A stretch of 36,739 bases of DNA from an uncultured Rhodospirillales bacterium (GCA_903865895.1 CAIPLM010000330.1:1-36739), one strand, 5' to 3'. Shown: positions 7,751 to 15,750, numbered from the stretch's first letter. Notes: generated from the sequence alone by a model not told the origin. Numbers and translations: made by a program.

Positions 7751-9322
7751 TCAGTTGGTCGGCAGGCCCGGGGTAGTCTTCACGAACAGCCATTCGCCGG
7801 GCGTCACCGCCTCCATGACCCCGGGCGTGTGGCGCATGCCGCTCAGCGAGAACTGCGAGGTCAGCGGGATGTAGGACGCGTCCTCCACCGCCATCAGTTC
7901 GACCTTGTGCAGCAGCGTCTTGATCTTCTCCCGGTCGGTGATCGAACCGGCCTCGTTCAGCAGCGCCTCGGCAGCGGGGTCGGCGAAGCCGGAGTTGACC
8001 GACCAGGCGCCGCCGGGGGCGAACCAGTTCTGCAATTGCAGGATCGGCGTTGCCGCGGCGTTGCGGAACAGCACCAGCTCATAGTTGCGGGCGCGGATGC
8101 GGGCGCTGATCTCGGCGTCCGGCAGCGGCTTCACGTTGGCGGTGATGCCGATCTTGGCGAGTTCGGCGGCGACCACCTGCCCGGCCTCGGCCCATTGCGG
8201 GCGGGCGGGGATGATCATCTCGAACGAGAAGCCAGTCGCGAACGGCGTCTCGGCCAGTTTCGCCTTCGCGGCGGCGAGGTCCTGCGCGCCATCCTTCGGC
8301 AGCGAGCACTGGAAATACGGGTTGCCGGGCTTGAAGGCATAGGCGCAGGCCGGCTCGGCGATGCCGAAGAAGGCGATGTTCGCCATCTTGCGACGATCGA
8401 CGGCGAGCGACATCGCCTGACGGACGCGCTTGTCCTTGAGCGCCGCGTTGGGCTGGCCGGCATAGTTGTTGGTGGCGAGCATGAAGGTGCCGGGCTCGGC
8501 ATGCGGCACCACCGCGACTTTGGCGGCGTCGACCTGGGCCTTCGCGTTCAGCGGTAGGGTATAGACGTAGTCGATCGCGCCCTGCTGGAGGGCGAGCAGG
8601 GCCGAGGTGCCGTCGGGAATGACGATGATCCGCACCTCGTCGACGGCCGGCCTGCCCCAGTAGTGCGGGTTGGCCTTCAGCACCATGCGGTCGGTGCCCG
8701 GCGTCCATTCAGTGAGCATCAGCGGGCCGGCGCTGACCGGCTTCTTGAAGTATTCCGCCGGGGTCTTGGCGTCGATCTGCGCTTTGGGATGGATGCCCAT
8801 GAACTGCGAGGCCAGCGCGTATTTGAAGTCCGGATAGGGCGTGCTGAGCGTCCAGACGATCTTGTCCGCGCCTTCCGCCCGGGCGCCGGTGATTTTGGCG
8901 ACATAGGCGCTGCTGATGCCCGATGCCTTCCACCGCGTATAGGCGAGCACCGCGTCCTCGGCCAGCACGGGGCTGCCGTCGGAATACTTGGCGCCCTTGC
9001 GGATCGTCTGGGTGATGGTGAGCCCGTCGGTCGAGACCGTCTCGGCCTCGATCAGATCCATGCGCGGGGTCAGCGACTGGTCCTGACGGTAGAGGAGGCC
9101 CTGCTGGGGATAGGCGGGCTGGTAGTCGGTGTTGGGACCGCCATTGGCGGGGTCAAGGCTGTTGGTACGGCCGACGATGGCCATCGTGAGCACGCCACAC
9201 TGGGCCGAGGCGACCGGCGTCGCGAGCGTGCAGTTGGGTCCCGGATCGGCCTTGGCCGGCATGGCGAAGGCGAAAGCTGCGCCCGCGAGCAGCAGCGATG
9301 GAAAGGTCCTGGCTGGCGTCAT
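7751..9322 (-). CDS. Peptide/opine-type extracellular substrate-binding protein (SBP family 5)
   Basis: A 523-residue periplasmic binding protein, about the family's usual length. The N-terminus is a Sec signal peptide (hydrophobic core LLLAGAAFAFAM, likely cleavage after AKA at 25). Family 5 marks include the YSDGSPVLAEDAVLAYTRWK segment and RVRQAMSLAVDRRKMANIAF in the second lobe. Two Cys near the mature N-terminus (CTLATP, CGVLTM) and two in the middle (EPACAY, YFQC) could form disulfides. It delivers substrate to the DppBCDF-type complex encoded next. It is the first gene of the operon, reading away from the GntR regulator across a 105-bp gap with a perfect palindrome. Confidence 0.92.
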   Translation of the reverse strand: MTPARTFPSLLLAGAAFAFAMPAKADPGPNCTLATPVASAQCGVLTMAIVGRTNSLDPANGGPNTDYQPAYPQQGLLYRQDQSLTPRMDLIEAETVSTDGLTITQTIRKGAKYSDGSPVLAEDAVLAYTRWKASGISSAYVAKITGARAEGADKIVWTLSTPYPDFKYALASQFMGIHPKAQIDAKTPAEYFKKPVSAGPLMLTEWTPGTDRMVLKANPHYWGRPAVDEVRIIVIPDGTSALLALQQGAIDYVYTLPLNAKAQVDAAKVAVVPHAEPGTFMLATNNYAGQPNAALKDKRVRQAMSLAVDRRKMANIAFFGIAEPACAYAFKPGNPYFQCSLPKDGAQDLAAAKAKLAETPFATGFSFEMIIPARPQWAEAGQVVAAELAKIGITANVKPLPDAEISARIRARNYELVLFRNAAATPILQLQNWFAPGGAWSVNSGFADPAAEALLNEAGSITDREKIKTLLHKVELMAVEDASYIPLTSQFSLSGMRHTPGVMEAVTPGEWLFVKTTPGLPTN

Positions 9323-9364
9323 GACGTTGGCCCCCTATTCTTATTGGGATCAGCTTGCCGAAAA

Positions 9365-9376
9365 CTGTGATCACAG
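9365..9376. promoter_or_regulatory. Perfect palindrome CTGTGATCACAG, candidate GntR operator
   Basis: A 12-bp perfect palindrome centred between divergent genes: it ends 51 bp before the regulator ATG and begins 43 bp from the binding-protein ATG. FCD-type GntR regulators bind short palindromes in exactly such gaps, so this is the best candidate operator for both genes. It is shorter than a CRP site, which needs six bases between the TGTGA and TCACA halves. Confidence 0.55.
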
Positions 9377-9427
9377 ACACTCTGTCCATCGCAGCTTCGC
9401 TTGTCCAGTCCTGGAGAGACTTTTTTT

Positions 9428-10120
9428 ATGCTTGGGGAATTCGCAACGAGGACGACCGACGGCGAGCCGCTCGGCCAGGCGGTGCGCGCCATGCTGTCGG
9501 AACGGCTGATGGCTGGGGCCTATGCGCCGGGTGACAAATTGTCGCTGCGCAGCCTGGCGGCCGCGTTCGGTGTTTCGATGATGCCGGTGCGCGAGGCGGT
9601 GAGCCGCCTGGTCGCCGACGGGGCGCTCGAGGTGACGCCCAACCGTGCCCTGCGGGTGCCCGTGCTTGACGTTGCCCGGTTTCGCGAACTCACTGCGCTG
9701 CGGATCGAGGTCGAGGGCCTCGCCGCAGCCTGGTCGGCGGAGCGCCGCGTAGAGGCCAATCTCGCGGCCATCGCCGAGGCCGAAGCTGGCTTCCGCGTGG
9801 AACGCGCCCGACCGGCGCCGGACCTCGCCCTCACGGTGGCGATCAATCAGAAACTGCATTTCGCGATCTATCGCGCCGCCCGCTCGCCCATGCTGGTGGA
9901 AATTATCACTGGCCTTTGGCTGAAGGCGGGGCCGATCCTGAACCTGGACATGGCAACCAACCCCGCGCGGGTCTCCAGCGGCACGGGCGAGCGCTATCAC
10001 ACGGCGGCCCTGGCGGCGATCCGGGCCCGCGACCCAGCCGGCGCGCGCGACGCCATCGCCGGGGACATCGCACAAGCCTGCGATTACATCATTTCGCTGG
10101 GCCGTCTCCCCTCGAACTGA
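9428..10120 (+). CDS. GntR-family (FadR/FCD) transcriptional regulator
   Basis: A 230-residue regulator. The N-terminal winged helix is clear (LSERLMAGAYAPGDKLSLRSLAAAFGVS then MPVREAVSRLVADGALEV, about residues 20-65). An all-helical FCD ligand domain follows, with ELTALRIEVEGLAAAWSA, HFAIYRAARSPMLVEII and a late His in RYHTAALAAI; FCD domains often bind a metal and an organic acid. I start at ATG 9428, which has GGAGAG at 9412-9417; a TTG at 9401 lies upstream of that ribosome-binding site. It is divergent from the peptide-type import operon and is its likely repressor. The inducer is unknown. Confidence 0.9.
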   Translation: MLGEFATRTTDGEPLGQAVRAMLSERLMAGAYAPGDKLSLRSLAAAFGVSMMPVREAVSRLVADGALEVTPNRALRVPVLDVARFRELTALRIEVEGLAAAWSAERRVEANLAAIAEAEAGFRVERARPAPDLALTVAINQKLHFAIYRAARSPMLVEIITGLWLKAGPILNLDMATNPARVSSGTGERYHTAALAAIRARDPAGARDAIAGDIAQACDYIISLGRLPSN

Positions 10121-10197
10121 CCACCGCGACAAATCCACGGCTGCCTCACCTCCGACCGGCAACGGTAGTACACGACGCCACCCACGCGCACGTTGGA

Positions 10198-10287
10198 CGC
10201 AAGGCCCGCGTTGATCTGCTTCCAGCACTCGGTACAGACCGCCTCATGGACGGCGATCTGACGGGCAACTTCCTCGGCATTGGGAAT
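10198..10287 (-). pseudogene. Remnant of small phage membrane-protein gene (copy 1)
   Basis: The minus strand encodes IPNAEEVARQIAVHEAVC followed by TECWKQINAGLA, closely matching the first 30 residues of the 59-residue protein at 19077-19256 (MPNAEEVARQIAVHEAVC). The start ATG is ATT here, and the membrane-spanning half is replaced by unrelated sequence. It is a dead copy lying directly downstream of a tail-protein fragment, as in the intact copy. Confidence 0.65.
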
Positions 10288-10295
10288 GGCGGCTC

Positions 10296-10373
10296 CTACA
10301 GGCGTTCGATGATGCGGAAGGGGCGGCTGCCGGCGGCTGGGCTGTCGCGGGTGGCGAAGGTCTCGTCACTGGC
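10296..10373 (-). pseudogene. C-terminal fragment of phage tail protein (copy 1)
   Basis: About 25 codons plus TAG encode ASDETFATRDSPAAGSRPFR then IIERL, matching the C-terminus of the tail protein at 19266-20996 (SGDEATVVRDHPATNSRSFR then IVERF). The rest of the gene is absent. Order and orientation with the adjacent small gene match the copy at 19 kb. Confidence 0.65.
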
Positions 10374-10458
10374 AAATCATGATCGCCCAGCCAAGATCAT
10401 CGCAATCAAATGACCCGCTCTGCACTCGCTATTCCGGGCGCTGAGAGCGAACTGTCGC

Positions 10459-10638
10459 TTAACGGCGAAGCACGGAGAGCGCCATGAACCGGATCATCCC
10501 CCAGACCCAAAACCCCACCTGGGGCTTCTCGGCGTCGACGCCGATGAACGTCGCGATGTCGGCATGGGGCACCCCGAATCCGGCCATCGCCCTGCCCGTG
10601 CGCCGGTTCTCCTCGCTCGGCTCATACTTTCGCGTCAT
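10459..10638 (-). pseudogene. Truncated small phage/plasmid HTH-like protein
   Basis: The first 36 codons (10638 down to about 10531) encode MTRKYEPSEENRRTGRAMAG then FGVPHADIATFIGVDA, the N-terminus of a small protein family common in alphaproteobacterial prophages just after a DNA methyltransferase. Family members continue with a recognition-helix stretch; here the sequence switches at about 10530 to unrelated codons, so only the front part is real. The start overlaps the end of the methyltransferase fragment by 17 bp, the native coupling. Confidence 0.55.
10484..10528 (+). pseudogene. 5' stub of a conserved accessory gene (MN..IPQTQNPTWGF)
   Basis: An ATG at 10484 preceded by GGAGAGCGCC opens MNRIIPQTQNPTWGF, which I recall as the start of a small conserved protein frequent on alphaproteobacterial plasmids and phages. 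The match stops after 15 codons exactly where the opposing phage fragment begins (about 10530), marking a recombination or deletion joint. Naming is from pattern memory and is tentative. Confidence 0.35.
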
Positions 10639-10888
10639 GGCTTGCCTCCACTGCACGCGCCGGGGCGATGGCCGTGAACGTTTTGCCTCCTGCCTCCAGC
10701 ATGGCGCTGTGGCCGGTGAACGCCTGCCAACGCAGCACGGCAACGTCCACATAGGCCGGCGACAGCTCGATCGCGTGACAACAGCAGCCAGCCATCTCGG
10801 CAGCGATCAAGGTGGTGCCCGAGCCCGAGAACGGCGCGTAGACCGCCAGGCCGGGCCTGGTTGGGGGGATTACCGTTTCCCAACCCAC
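10622..10888 (-). pseudogene. C-terminal fragment of a DNA methyltransferase
   Basis: The minus strand encodes YAPFSGSGTTLIAAEMAG, the AdoMet-binding FxGxG motif, followed by AIELSPAYVDVAVLRWQAFTG, the conserved end of ParB-fused phage N4/N6 methyltransferases. Similarity starts near 10840; the catalytic (D/S)PPY part and everything before it are missing. It differs from both methyltransferases at 22.9-25.5 kb, so it comes from a third enzyme. Confidence 0.7.
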
Positions 10889-11469
10889 CCAATCAGGAAT
10901 TCAACTTCAGATCCGCATTCGAACTGTTAAAATGGACAATTTCAAAGCGCTCTGACCTGAGGCTAAAGCCTACGTGGTCCCAAGTCGCGGAGAGAACCGG
11001 CCCTTCGGAGAGAGATTCGGGCGTTCGTTCCGCCCTCGGAGCCCCAGGTCATCCGCGCAAAACCGCAGGACTCCTGCGGTTTTCAGCCCCCACGAACCCG
11101 CCGGAGAGCGGATTCGCAGAAGGGTGGTGGTGTAGGTCAGGGAACGGGGGACGAACTGTCTCTTGGGGGCGCGGAGGGGATGACCGCGCCGGGGAGCTTC
11201 CGCTCCTCAGCGATAATGCCGGGTGATGCGTCGCGTGGAACGGAATGCTTGGCACGCATCTTCCCATGGGCCAGGGCGTACTTCTGACCGAGTCCGGTAC
11301 CGGGTCCTTGGACGTTCGAAAGCATCGCACTGGGGTCGTGAATAGGGAAACGGGTAGGGCGTGTACTGAGGCTGATCTGTCGCTGACTCCCTGGAGCGCC
11401 GATCCGTGGAGGGCAGTGAGCTTGAACGCTGAGTATTGCCGGGCGGGATTCCACGGGGTCGGAAAGACA
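10889..11469. other. Gene-free stretch
   Basis: I find no convincing gene in these ~580 bases on either strand. Open frames here have no recognisable motif and no ribosome-binding site. It holds one strong hairpin (11059-11083) and a 10-bp palindrome CCGGTACCGG (11294-11303). It separates the phage fragments from the promoter of the sugar operon. Confidence 0.5.
11059..11083. terminator. Strong symmetric hairpin, terminator-like
   Basis: AAAACCGCAGGA and TCCTGCGGTTTT are perfect 12-bp complements around a single C, so a stem with a small loop forms on either strand. The A-flanked, T-ended symmetry is that of a bidirectional terminator. No gene ends immediately next to it. Confidence 0.55.
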
Positions 11470-11472
11470 TAT

Positions 11473-11488
11473 AATATGATTTAATATT
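11473..11488. promoter_or_regulatory. AT-rich inverted repeat overlapping the -35 box
   Basis: AATAT-N6-ATATT inside a markedly AT-rich patch that overlaps the -35 hexamer of the sugar operon promoter. It is well placed as an operator, for example for the GntR/FCD regulator encoded in the same operon. Confidence 0.4.
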
Positions 11489-11515
11489 GACGCTCAGTTG
11501 GTGGTCTGGAATTAT
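11487..11515 (+). promoter_or_regulatory. Sigma70-type promoter of the sugar-uptake operon
   Basis: TTGACG (11487-11492), a 17-nt spacer and AATTAT (11510-11515) give close matches to -35 and -10 consensus at ideal spacing. The first start codon is at 11570, with a strong AGGAGG-type site before it, so a leader of about 45-50 nt is expected. Confidence 0.6.
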
Positions 11516-11569
11516 CGGCGCCATCAGCCGGTCGTACGAAGCCGGCGAAACACCATAGGAGGATCGCCG

Positions 11570-12535
11570 ATGCGTCGTACTTTGCTTGCCGTTGCCCTGC
11601 TGGCCGCTCCAGCGGTTGCCCAGGCACAACCCTATCAATTCACGTACATCACTCACGGCACCGCGGGTGCACCGTTCTGGCAAACGGTGAAGAACGGGAT
11701 GGACGAGGCGTGCGCTGCACTGGCGGTGAAGTGCCAGATCACGTTTCTCCAGAAGACTGGCAACCTTGCAGAGGAATTGAACGCGCTTAACGCCGCGATC
11801 GCGCAGCATCCCGACGGGATCGTCATGACCCTGCCGAGTGACACCATCTTCACGCAGGCACTACAGGATGCGGTTAAAGATGGAATCCCGATCGTCGTCA
11901 CGAATACGAACCCCAAGAAGGAACTGCCCGGGGTCGGCGTGCTTCCCTACATCGGGCAGGACCTCGAGCAGGCTGGCTACGAGTTGGCGCGCGGCCTGTC
12001 GGCGCAGTTTCCGAAGACGGGTCCGATCCACGTTCTGATCGGCGTTTCGATTCCGGGGCAAAACTGGGCCGAGCAGCGAGCCGCGGGCGTCGAGCGGTTC
12101 GTCAAGGAATATGCTGCGAGCAACTCCGGCCGCGACATCACCTTCAAGCGCCTTGATTCCGGGACCGACCTCGCGATTACCGGCAGTCGCGTGTCGGCCT
12201 ACCTGCAGGGCAATCCGCAGACAACGGCGTATATCGACATGGGTTACTGGCACGCTGGCGTCGCTGCCGTCCTGCGTCAGGACAATGTGCCGCCGGGCAA
12301 GCTGTTGATGGCCGGCTTTGACATGGTGCCTGCTGCTCTCAATGAGATGAAGCGCGGCTACATCCAGGTGCAAGTTGATCAGCAGCCCTTCCTGCAGGGC
12401 TACCTGCCGATCGTTCAGCTCTATCTTCGCGCGAAGTACAAACTCGGGGCCTGGGATGTTAATACCGGCAAGGCTCTCGTCGGGCCGGCGGATGTCGACA
12501 CGCTTCTGAAGTTGTCCGCTGAGGGTAAGCGATGA
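11570..12535 (+). CDS. Simple-sugar ABC transporter substrate-binding protein
   Basis: A 321-residue periplasmic binding protein of the RbsB/LacI-like fold. A Sec signal peptide (LLAVALLAAPAVAQA, cleavage after residue 19) precedes the mature start QPYQFTYITHG. Family marks: APFWQTVKNGMDEACAAL, LNAAIAQHPDGIVMTLPSD, DGIPIVVTNTNP and VDQQPFLQGYLPIVQLYL. The ATG at 11570 is preceded by GGAGG; upstream codons in the same frame belong to the promoter region. It is first in a plus-strand operon with 4-bp coupling to the permease. The sugar is probably a pentose, hexose or deoxysugar given the dehydrogenase, lactonase and dehydratase genes that follow. Confidence 0.92.
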   Translation: MRRTLLAVALLAAPAVAQAQPYQFTYITHGTAGAPFWQTVKNGMDEACAALAVKCQITFLQKTGNLAEELNALNAAIAQHPDGIVMTLPSDTIFTQALQDAVKDGIPIVVTNTNPKKELPGVGVLPYIGQDLEQAGYELARGLSAQFPKTGPIHVLIGVSIPGQNWAEQRAAGVERFVKEYAASNSGRDITFKRLDSGTDLAITGSRVSAYLQGNPQTTAYIDMGYWHAGVAAVLRQDNVPPGKLLMAGFDMVPAALNEMKRGYIQVQVDQQPFLQGYLPIVQLYLRAKYKLGAWDVNTGKALVGPADVDTLLKLSAEGKR

Positions 12536-13542
12536 ACCAGCCGACGCCCGGCGGAGCAGTGACAAGTCCCGGCGGCCAACGCCGCCGGGCACTCACCAAG
12601 CGCCTCCTGTTGCTCCCGGAAATCAGCGGCATCGTGCTGCTGGTCCTGGTCACGGTCGGCTTCGCGATCGTCGCACCTGCGTTCCTGTCGATGCGCAGTG
12701 TAGTGAATATTCTCAACATCATGCCGGAGCTTGGTCTGGTCGCGCTTGGGACGACTATTTTGATCATCGCCGGGGAGTTCGATCTCTCGGTGGGTTCGGT
12801 CTTCGCACTGGTGCCGATGGTGATGCTTTGGCTCGTTAATCTTGGCGTGCCGCCGGCCGCTGCGATGGCGCTGTCACTGATGGTCGGCATGGCGATCGGC
12901 GCAGCCAACGGCTACATCACCCTTCACTTTGCAATACCGTCGTTCATCACCACGCTGGGCATGCTCTTCATTGCGCGGAGCCTCGCGGTGATCTTGTCAA
13001 ATCTTGCGCCGCCGGCTTTCCCGCCGGGTATGCCGGTTGATTTTCTGGTAGCGCGGATCGACCGGGTTCAGGTGTCGGTGATCTGGCTATTGGTGATCTG
13101 CGCCATCGCCGCGGTGATCCTGCATCGCACCAAAATCGGCAACTGGATCTATGCGACCGGGGGTGCTCAGCAGGCCGCGCGCGACATGGGCATCAATACG
13201 CGCGCGGTTAAGCTCTCCTGCTTCGCGGCCTGCTCGCTGCTGGCCGGCTTCGCGGGCATGATCCAAACCTTCCGCATGCAGGCGCCGATGGCCAGCGCCG
13301 GAGACGGCATCGAATTGCAGGCAATCGCTGGTGCGGTCATTGGCGGGACGGCCCTGACGGGCGGCGTCGGCTCGGTGCTTGGCGCCTTGCTTGGCACGAT
13401 CCTGCTGCGGGTGATCGATACCGGCATGACGATGTCGCGAGTCGACGCCAACTGGTTCCAACTGGCCATCGGCGTGCTCACGGTGTTGTCCGTGGTGGTG
13501 AACGTTGTCATTCGCGGCCGCGCCGCAAGGATGCGGGCATGA
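12532..13542 (+). CDS. Simple-sugar ABC transporter permease (RbsC-type)
   Basis: A 336-residue inner-membrane permease of the RbsC/AraH family, about nine to ten hydrophobic segments. Recognisable parts are GTTILIIAGEFDLSVGSVFA, typical of the family's second and third helices, the ATGGAQQAARDMGINTRAVKL cytoplasmic loop that contacts the ATPase, and AIAGAVIGGTALTGGVGSVLG. The N-terminal 30 residues are polar and Arg-rich. Its start overlaps the binding-protein stop by 4 bp and its stop overlaps the ATPase start by 4 bp. Confidence 0.92.
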   Translation: MNQPTPGGAVTSPGGQRRRALTKRLLLLPEISGIVLLVLVTVGFAIVAPAFLSMRSVVNILNIMPELGLVALGTTILIIAGEFDLSVGSVFALVPMVMLWLVNLGVPPAAAMALSLMVGMAIGAANGYITLHFAIPSFITTLGMLFIARSLAVILSNLAPPAFPPGMPVDFLVARIDRVQVSVIWLLVICAIAAVILHRTKIGNWIYATGGAQQAARDMGINTRAVKLSCFAACSLLAGFAGMIQTFRMQAPMASAGDGIELQAIAGAVIGGTALTGGVGSVLGALLGTILLRVIDTGMTMSRVDANWFQLAIGVLTVLSVVVNVVIRGRAARMRA

Positions 13543-14282
13543 GCGATCTTCCATTTCTCCGCTGCGAGAACCTGCAAAAATGGTACGGTGGTGTCCATGC
13601 GCTGAAGGATGTGACGCTGGAGTTCGGTCGCGGCGCCGAGGTCGTCGGCCTTCTCGGTGACAATGGCGCTGGAAAATCAACCCTCATCAAGATTCTCTCT
13701 GGCGCCCATCGGCCGGACACCGGCCGTATCCTGATTGACGGCACCCCGGCCCGGATCAGATCGCCGCGTGACTCAATGAACTTGGGCATCGAGACTATCT
13801 ATCAGTACACCGCGATGGCGCCGCAGATGAGTATCGCCCGAAACATCTTCATCGGCCGCGAACCGATGCGGTTCAACTGGCTAGGCCCGCTCGGACTGCT
13901 CGACCGTAAGATGATGAACCGCGTTGCCCTTCAGGCTCTGCGCGACGTCGATTTGCATCTGCGCTCCGCTGACACGCCGGTCGAGGAGTTGTCGGGCGGC
14001 GAGCGACAGGGCGTGGCCATCGCACGGGCCATGCATTTCAGGTCGAAAATGCTGATTCTTGACGAGCCGACGAATCATCTTTCGCTCAAGGAGACGACAA
14101 AGGTGCTCGACTATGTCTCGGCGCTCCGCGCCCAGGGGGTGAGCAGCATCTTCATCTCGCACAACCTGCATCACATATATCCGATCGCCGACCGCATGAT
14201 CGTCATGGCACGGGGTGCCGTGGTTGCCGAACTCAATCGTGGCGACCTGACGATTGAGGAAGTCGCGAGGTTGATCGTCTGA
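13539..14282 (+). CDS. Sugar ABC transporter ATPase, single-domain
   Basis: A 247-residue ATPase. Walker A GDNGAGKST (40-48), Q89 in IYQ, signature LSGGERQ (151-157), Walker B LILDEP (172-177) and switch His208 are all present. RbsA/XylG proteins usually have two fused ATPase domains (about 500 residues); this one has a single domain, so a homodimer probably serves the permeases, as in FrcA-like systems. The stop TGA overlaps the ATG of the dehydrogenase (TGATG-type overlap). Confidence 0.92.
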   Translation: MSDLPFLRCENLQKWYGGVHALKDVTLEFGRGAEVVGLLGDNGAGKSTLIKILSGAHRPDTGRILIDGTPARIRSPRDSMNLGIETIYQYTAMAPQMSIARNIFIGREPMRFNWLGPLGLLDRKMMNRVALQALRDVDLHLRSADTPVEELSGGERQGVAIARAMHFRSKMLILDEPTNHLSLKETTKVLDYVSALRAQGVSSIFISHNLHHIYPIADRMIVMARGAVVAELNRGDLTIEEVARLIV

Positions 14283-15019
14283 TGGCCAGGATGCTGGATG
14301 GCCGCAAGGCCCTGATCACCGGCGGCGCGGGCGGTCTTGGCGAGGCGCAGGCGGCGGCGTTGATCTCCGATGGCGCTGACGTCCTGCTGCTGGACAACCG
14401 GGCCGATGGTCTTGCCGAAGTCGCCGCGCGCCTGGGTGCGGATTATCTCGTCGCCGATCTCGCCGATCCCGCGGGCTGTGTCGTCGCGCTCGGTCAGAAG
14501 GCAGACGAACTCGACATCCTGATCAACAACGCTGCCATCAACCCGCTCAAGCCGATCGAAGCCTATGACCTGGCAGAATTCACACGGGTACAGACGGTCA
14601 ACGCGACGGCGGCTTTTGCGCTTGTCCAGGCAGTGATCCCGGGCATGAAGCGGCGCGGCCGTGGCGCCATCCTCAACATCTGCAGCGTGACGCTGAGCGG
14701 CTGGTGGGCAGATATGGTGCCCTATATTGCCTCGAAGGGGACCTTGCTGGGCATGACGCGCGCGATGGCACGCGAACTCGGTCCGGCAGGCATTCGGGTC
14801 AATGCGATCAGCCCGGGTGCCATTCCCACCCCGCTTGAACGTGAGGTTTGGGCGGCCAAGCTGGCCGAGTATGAGGCCTACCTGCTCGACCGCCAGGCCT
14901 TGAAATTCAGGGGGAGTGCCGAGGACATCGCTCAGGCCGCGCTGTTCCTCGCGTCTGACCGCGGGCGCTTCATCACCGGCCAGAACCTTGTCGTTGATGG
15001 CGGATGGTGGATGCAATGA
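14282..15019 (+). CDS. SDR-family sugar dehydrogenase
   Basis: A 245-residue short-chain dehydrogenase with all expected residues: TGGAGGLG (13-20), Asp38 after beta-2 (LLDNR, NAD preference), NNAA (82-85), Ser135, Tyr148 and Lys152 (YIASK), and the C-terminal GGWWMQ. In this operon it most likely oxidises the imported sugar at C1 to a lactone, the substrate of the SMP-30 lactonase; oxidation of a later 3-deoxy acid intermediate is the alternative. Coupled to the ATPase in front and to the regulator behind by overlapping codons. Confidence 0.88.
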   Translation: MARMLDGRKALITGGAGGLGEAQAAALISDGADVLLLDNRADGLAEVAARLGADYLVADLADPAGCVVALGQKADELDILINNAAINPLKPIEAYDLAEFTRVQTVNATAAFALVQAVIPGMKRRGRGAILNICSVTLSGWWADMVPYIASKGTLLGMTRAMARELGPAGIRVNAISPGAIPTPLEREVWAAKLAEYEAYLLDRQALKFRGSAEDIAQAALFLASDRGRFITGQNLVVDGGWWMQ

Positions 15020-15750
15020 GGCGCGATGCCGATCGCGGCTTGCGAGGCATGCACGGGCATATCGTCGAGCAGCTCGGCCGCAGCATCGTCAACGGTGAGA
15101 TTGCCGTTGGCGAAGTGTTGCCGCCCGAAGCGGAGATGCTTGAGCGCTTTGCTGTCAGTCGGACTGTGTTGCGAGAGGCTCTGCGGGTGCTGGGCTCGAA
15201 AGGCCTAGTTGAAAGCCGGCAGAAGGTTGGCACCCGGGTCCGCAATATCGCGGCCTGGAGCCTGCTCGATCCTGACGTGATGTCGTGGTTGGAGACGCGG
15301 TCGCTTACTCCGGACCTGCGTGACCGCCTGCTAGAGTTCCGCCGCATCTTCGAGCCAGCCGCGGCTGCCCTGGCTGCGCAGCGTGCGACGCCGGCCGACC
15401 GCGCCGCCCTCGCGGCTGCTGTCGCCGGCATGAAAAATGCCATCAACGACCCGGCCGACTATTTCAATGCCGACCTTGCCTTCCACAAGCATCTGTTCGC
15501 TGCTACCGGCAACCCATTCCTGGTTTCACTTGGCCACGCGGTGCTGGGGTTGCTGAGTTTTGCCTTCAAGCTCCAGCAACATTCGCTGATCACCTGGAAG
15601 ATCGGTTTGAAGATGCACACGGCATTGCTCTTCGCGATTCAAACCGGTGACGCCGCCGCTGCCGGCGCAGCCATGCTCGACATCATCAACCGAGCTGGTG
15701 CCGAACTCGATGAATTCATGCACTCCGCAGGAGCACAGGCCGACCAATGA
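15016..15750 (+). CDS. GntR-family (FadR/FCD) regulator of the sugar operon
   Basis: A 244-residue regulator encoded inside the operon. Winged helix at about 10-75 (HIVEQLGRSIVNGEIAVGEVLP, then AVSRTVLREALRVLGSKGLVES). The FCD domain follows from about 100 (RLLEFRRIFEPAAAALAA, NADLAFHKHLFAATGNPFLV, HTALLFAIQTGD), with His residues of the usual metal site. I prefer the ATG at 15016, which overlaps the dehydrogenase stop as ATGA; an ATG at 15004 would add four residues. A DgoR-like role, sensing a sugar acid, fits the neighbouring dehydratase. Confidence 0.9.
   Translation: MRRDADRGLRGMHGHIVEQLGRSIVNGEIAVGEVLPPEAEMLERFAVSRTVLREALRVLGSKGLVESRQKVGTRVRNIAAWSLLDPDVMSWLETRSLTPDLRDRLLEFRRIFEPAAAALAAQRATPADRAALAAAVAGMKNAINDPADYFNADLAFHKHLFAATGNPFLVSLGHAVLGLLSFAFKLQQHSLITWKIGLKMHTALLFAIQTGDAAAAGAAMLDIINRAGAELDEFMHSAGAQADQ

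Noticed and set aside
9365-9376. CTGTGATCACAG as a CRP binding site
   Set aside because: CRP needs TGTGA-N6-TCACA; here the half-sites touch with no spacer.
11294-11303. CCGGTACCGG palindrome as an operator
   Set aside because: Short GC-rich palindromes are frequent by chance at this base composition and no gene start is near.
11245-11484. Plus-strand open frame of 79 codons before the sugar operon
   Set aside because: No ribosome-binding site, no recognisable motif, and it overlaps the promoter elements; likely chance.
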